DNA of 64,000 nt from VMGX01 sp041658885 (lineage in GTDB: Bacteria > Patescibacteriota > Minisyncoccia > Phycocordibacterales > 21-14-all-36-13), in NCBI GenBank assembly GCA_041658885.1, contig JBAZZJ010000001.1:62001-126000 (forward strand). The letters are read 5' to 3'. Shown here piece by piece: positions 63,279-64,000 of this stretch; position 1 is the first letter of the stretch; each line of letters opens with the position of its first letter. The translations under genes and the position numbers were made by a program. Below the pieces are notes generated by a model. That model worked only from the letters and a program-made list of their open reading frames with translations, made no database searches and was not told the origin of the DNA.

Positions 63279-63863
63279 GTGGAATCAAATCAATTAAATA
63301 TTGACGAACTCTTGGCAAAGAAATTTGTCAAAGATAGGTCATTCTCGGCTGGAATAAAATACAAGATTGAGAATGGTAAAATTTATTTTCTTGTAGTTAC
63401 TTACAGAGGACAAAACTGGTTTTTCCAGGAAAAATTTCCTGGTGGAAAAAGTGAAAATGGAGGCACGCCTTTTGAAAAAGGTGAAACTCCACTTGAAACC
63501 TTGGAACATGAATGGTCGGAAGAAACCGGACGCAGAATTAAAAAAGCTAAATGTATCCATCACAAAATTTTAAAAGATGGACATGTTCAATTTTTCTTTT
63601 TAGTTGAAGAAGACGAAGAAGCCGGATTCCCAACTAAAAAAGATTCTGACACCGAACTTCCAAGATGGGAGCTGGCAACAGAGGCTTTACAAAACCTGTA
63701 CGGGCAACACAAAATCGCCTGTATCAAACTAATAGACAAATTATTAGTTGAAGATACAAAATTTTGTAATGTGGCCTATATGAGCAACCTCATAAATGTT
63801 CTCAAAAAAATGAAGACGAAATATCGTAGAGAACATTTATATTCACCTCGCCCGAGAGTTTAA
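63279..63863 (+). CDS. Nudix hydrolase
   Basis: 194 residues. The Nudix box reads GETPLETLEHEWSEETG (about residues 68-84): the Glu pattern is kept while REVxEE has become EHEWSEE. FPGGK before it is typical of the fold. The last 50 residues are an unrelated helical tail. The GTG start is supported by ACGGAG. The substrate is probably a nucleoside diphosphate derivative. Confidence 0.85.
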   Translation: MESNQLNIDELLAKKFVKDRSFSAGIKYKIENGKIYFLVVTYRGQNWFFQEKFPGGKSENGGTPFEKGETPLETLEHEWSEETGRRIKKAKCIHHKILKDGHVQFFFLVEEDEEAGFPTKKDSDTELPRWELATEALQNLYGQHKIACIKLIDKLLVEDTKFCNVAYMSNLINVLKKMKTKYRREHLYSPRPRV

Positions 63864-63887
63864 GCCCGATTGATTCGGGCTTTTTTA
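63862..63887 (+). terminator. Terminator of the Nudix gene
   Basis: AAGCCCGATTGATTCGGGCTT then TTTTA; overlaps the stop codon by 2 nt. Confidence 0.9.
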
Positions 63888-63926
63888 TTTGATATTTTTT
63901 AACGAATATTATATACTTCTTGAATT

Positions 63927-64000
63927 ATGACAGTAAGAATGAGACATACAAGAGCTCACACAGGAAACAGGAGAGCTCATCACGCAATAAAAGGTCCACA
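63927..64000 (+). CDS. rpmF: 50S ribosomal protein L32 (partial, 3' end outside)
   Basis: From ATG 63927 the frame gives MTVRMRHTRAHTGNRRAHH and continues AIKGP to the window edge. The RMRHTRAHTxNRR-HH start is characteristic of bL32 in Patescibacteria. The zinc ribbon part would be outside. Confidence 0.88.
   Translation, partial: MTVRMRHTRAHTGNRRAHHAIKGP

Overview
The window is an AT-rich bacterial chromosome segment that looks like a member of the Candidate Phyla Radiation (Patescibacteria, most like Parcubacteria). The pointers are five tandem type IV secretion pilin-like genes, a short IF-2 without the long N-terminal extension, DUF5667 and DUF5680 proteins, a ThrS without its TGS domain, a DnaX without its zinc module, many short membrane-anchored proteins, few biosynthetic genes, and very small intergenic spaces filled with palindromic repeats. 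UGA is used as a normal stop, so the code is standard. This placement is inferred from gene content; no 16S gene is present.

Layout. 1-9.5 kb: end of a secretion-associated membrane protein, mltG, a beta-lactamase-fold protein, gyrA, a methyltransferase, a solute-binding protein and the pilin array. 9.6-15.9 kb: a compositionally different island (ArsR regulator, FMN reductase, small zinc protein, DUF5667 protein, broken IS30, membrane methyltransferase, ATP-grasp ligase, XRE regulator, LAGLIDADG endonuclease) bounded by direct copies of a ~36-bp repeat. 15.9-18.6 kb: a tRNA cluster, rbfA and infB. 18.7-21.3 kb: two tandemly duplicated lipoprotein genes and a cysteine desulfurase. 21.4-38.3 kb: a pseudo-HtrA, clpB, L33, miaA, parB, rel, topA, dprA, serS and ftsQ. 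38.4-53.3 kb: dus, a HIT protein, dnaX, NYN and PIN domain proteins, obg, an FKBP isomerase, tgt, an acyltransferase, ddl and a two-peptide micro-operon. 53.4-64 kb: tRNA-Ala with a repeat array, an XRE-reductase-NIF3-like-SET operon, tag, thrS, dnaE, rnhB, a Nudix gene and the start of rpmF.

Genes that work together: tgt, miaA, dus and a cysteine desulfurase act on tRNA (modification or its sulfur supply). gyrA, topA, dnaE, dnaX, dprA, parB, rnhB and tag handle DNA. infB, rbfA, obg, serS, thrS, L33 and L32 serve translation. mltG, ddl and ftsQ build and divide the wall.

The most unusual content is not protein-coding. Two unrelated tRNA genes, Leu(UAA) and Ala(UGC), are each followed by tandem units that end in a copy of the tRNA 3' end and share a conserved structured core. 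Short palindromic elements have entered several coding sequences in frame. Two homing-type endonuclease genes sit directly 5' of tRNA genes, one beside a duplicated tRNA fragment.
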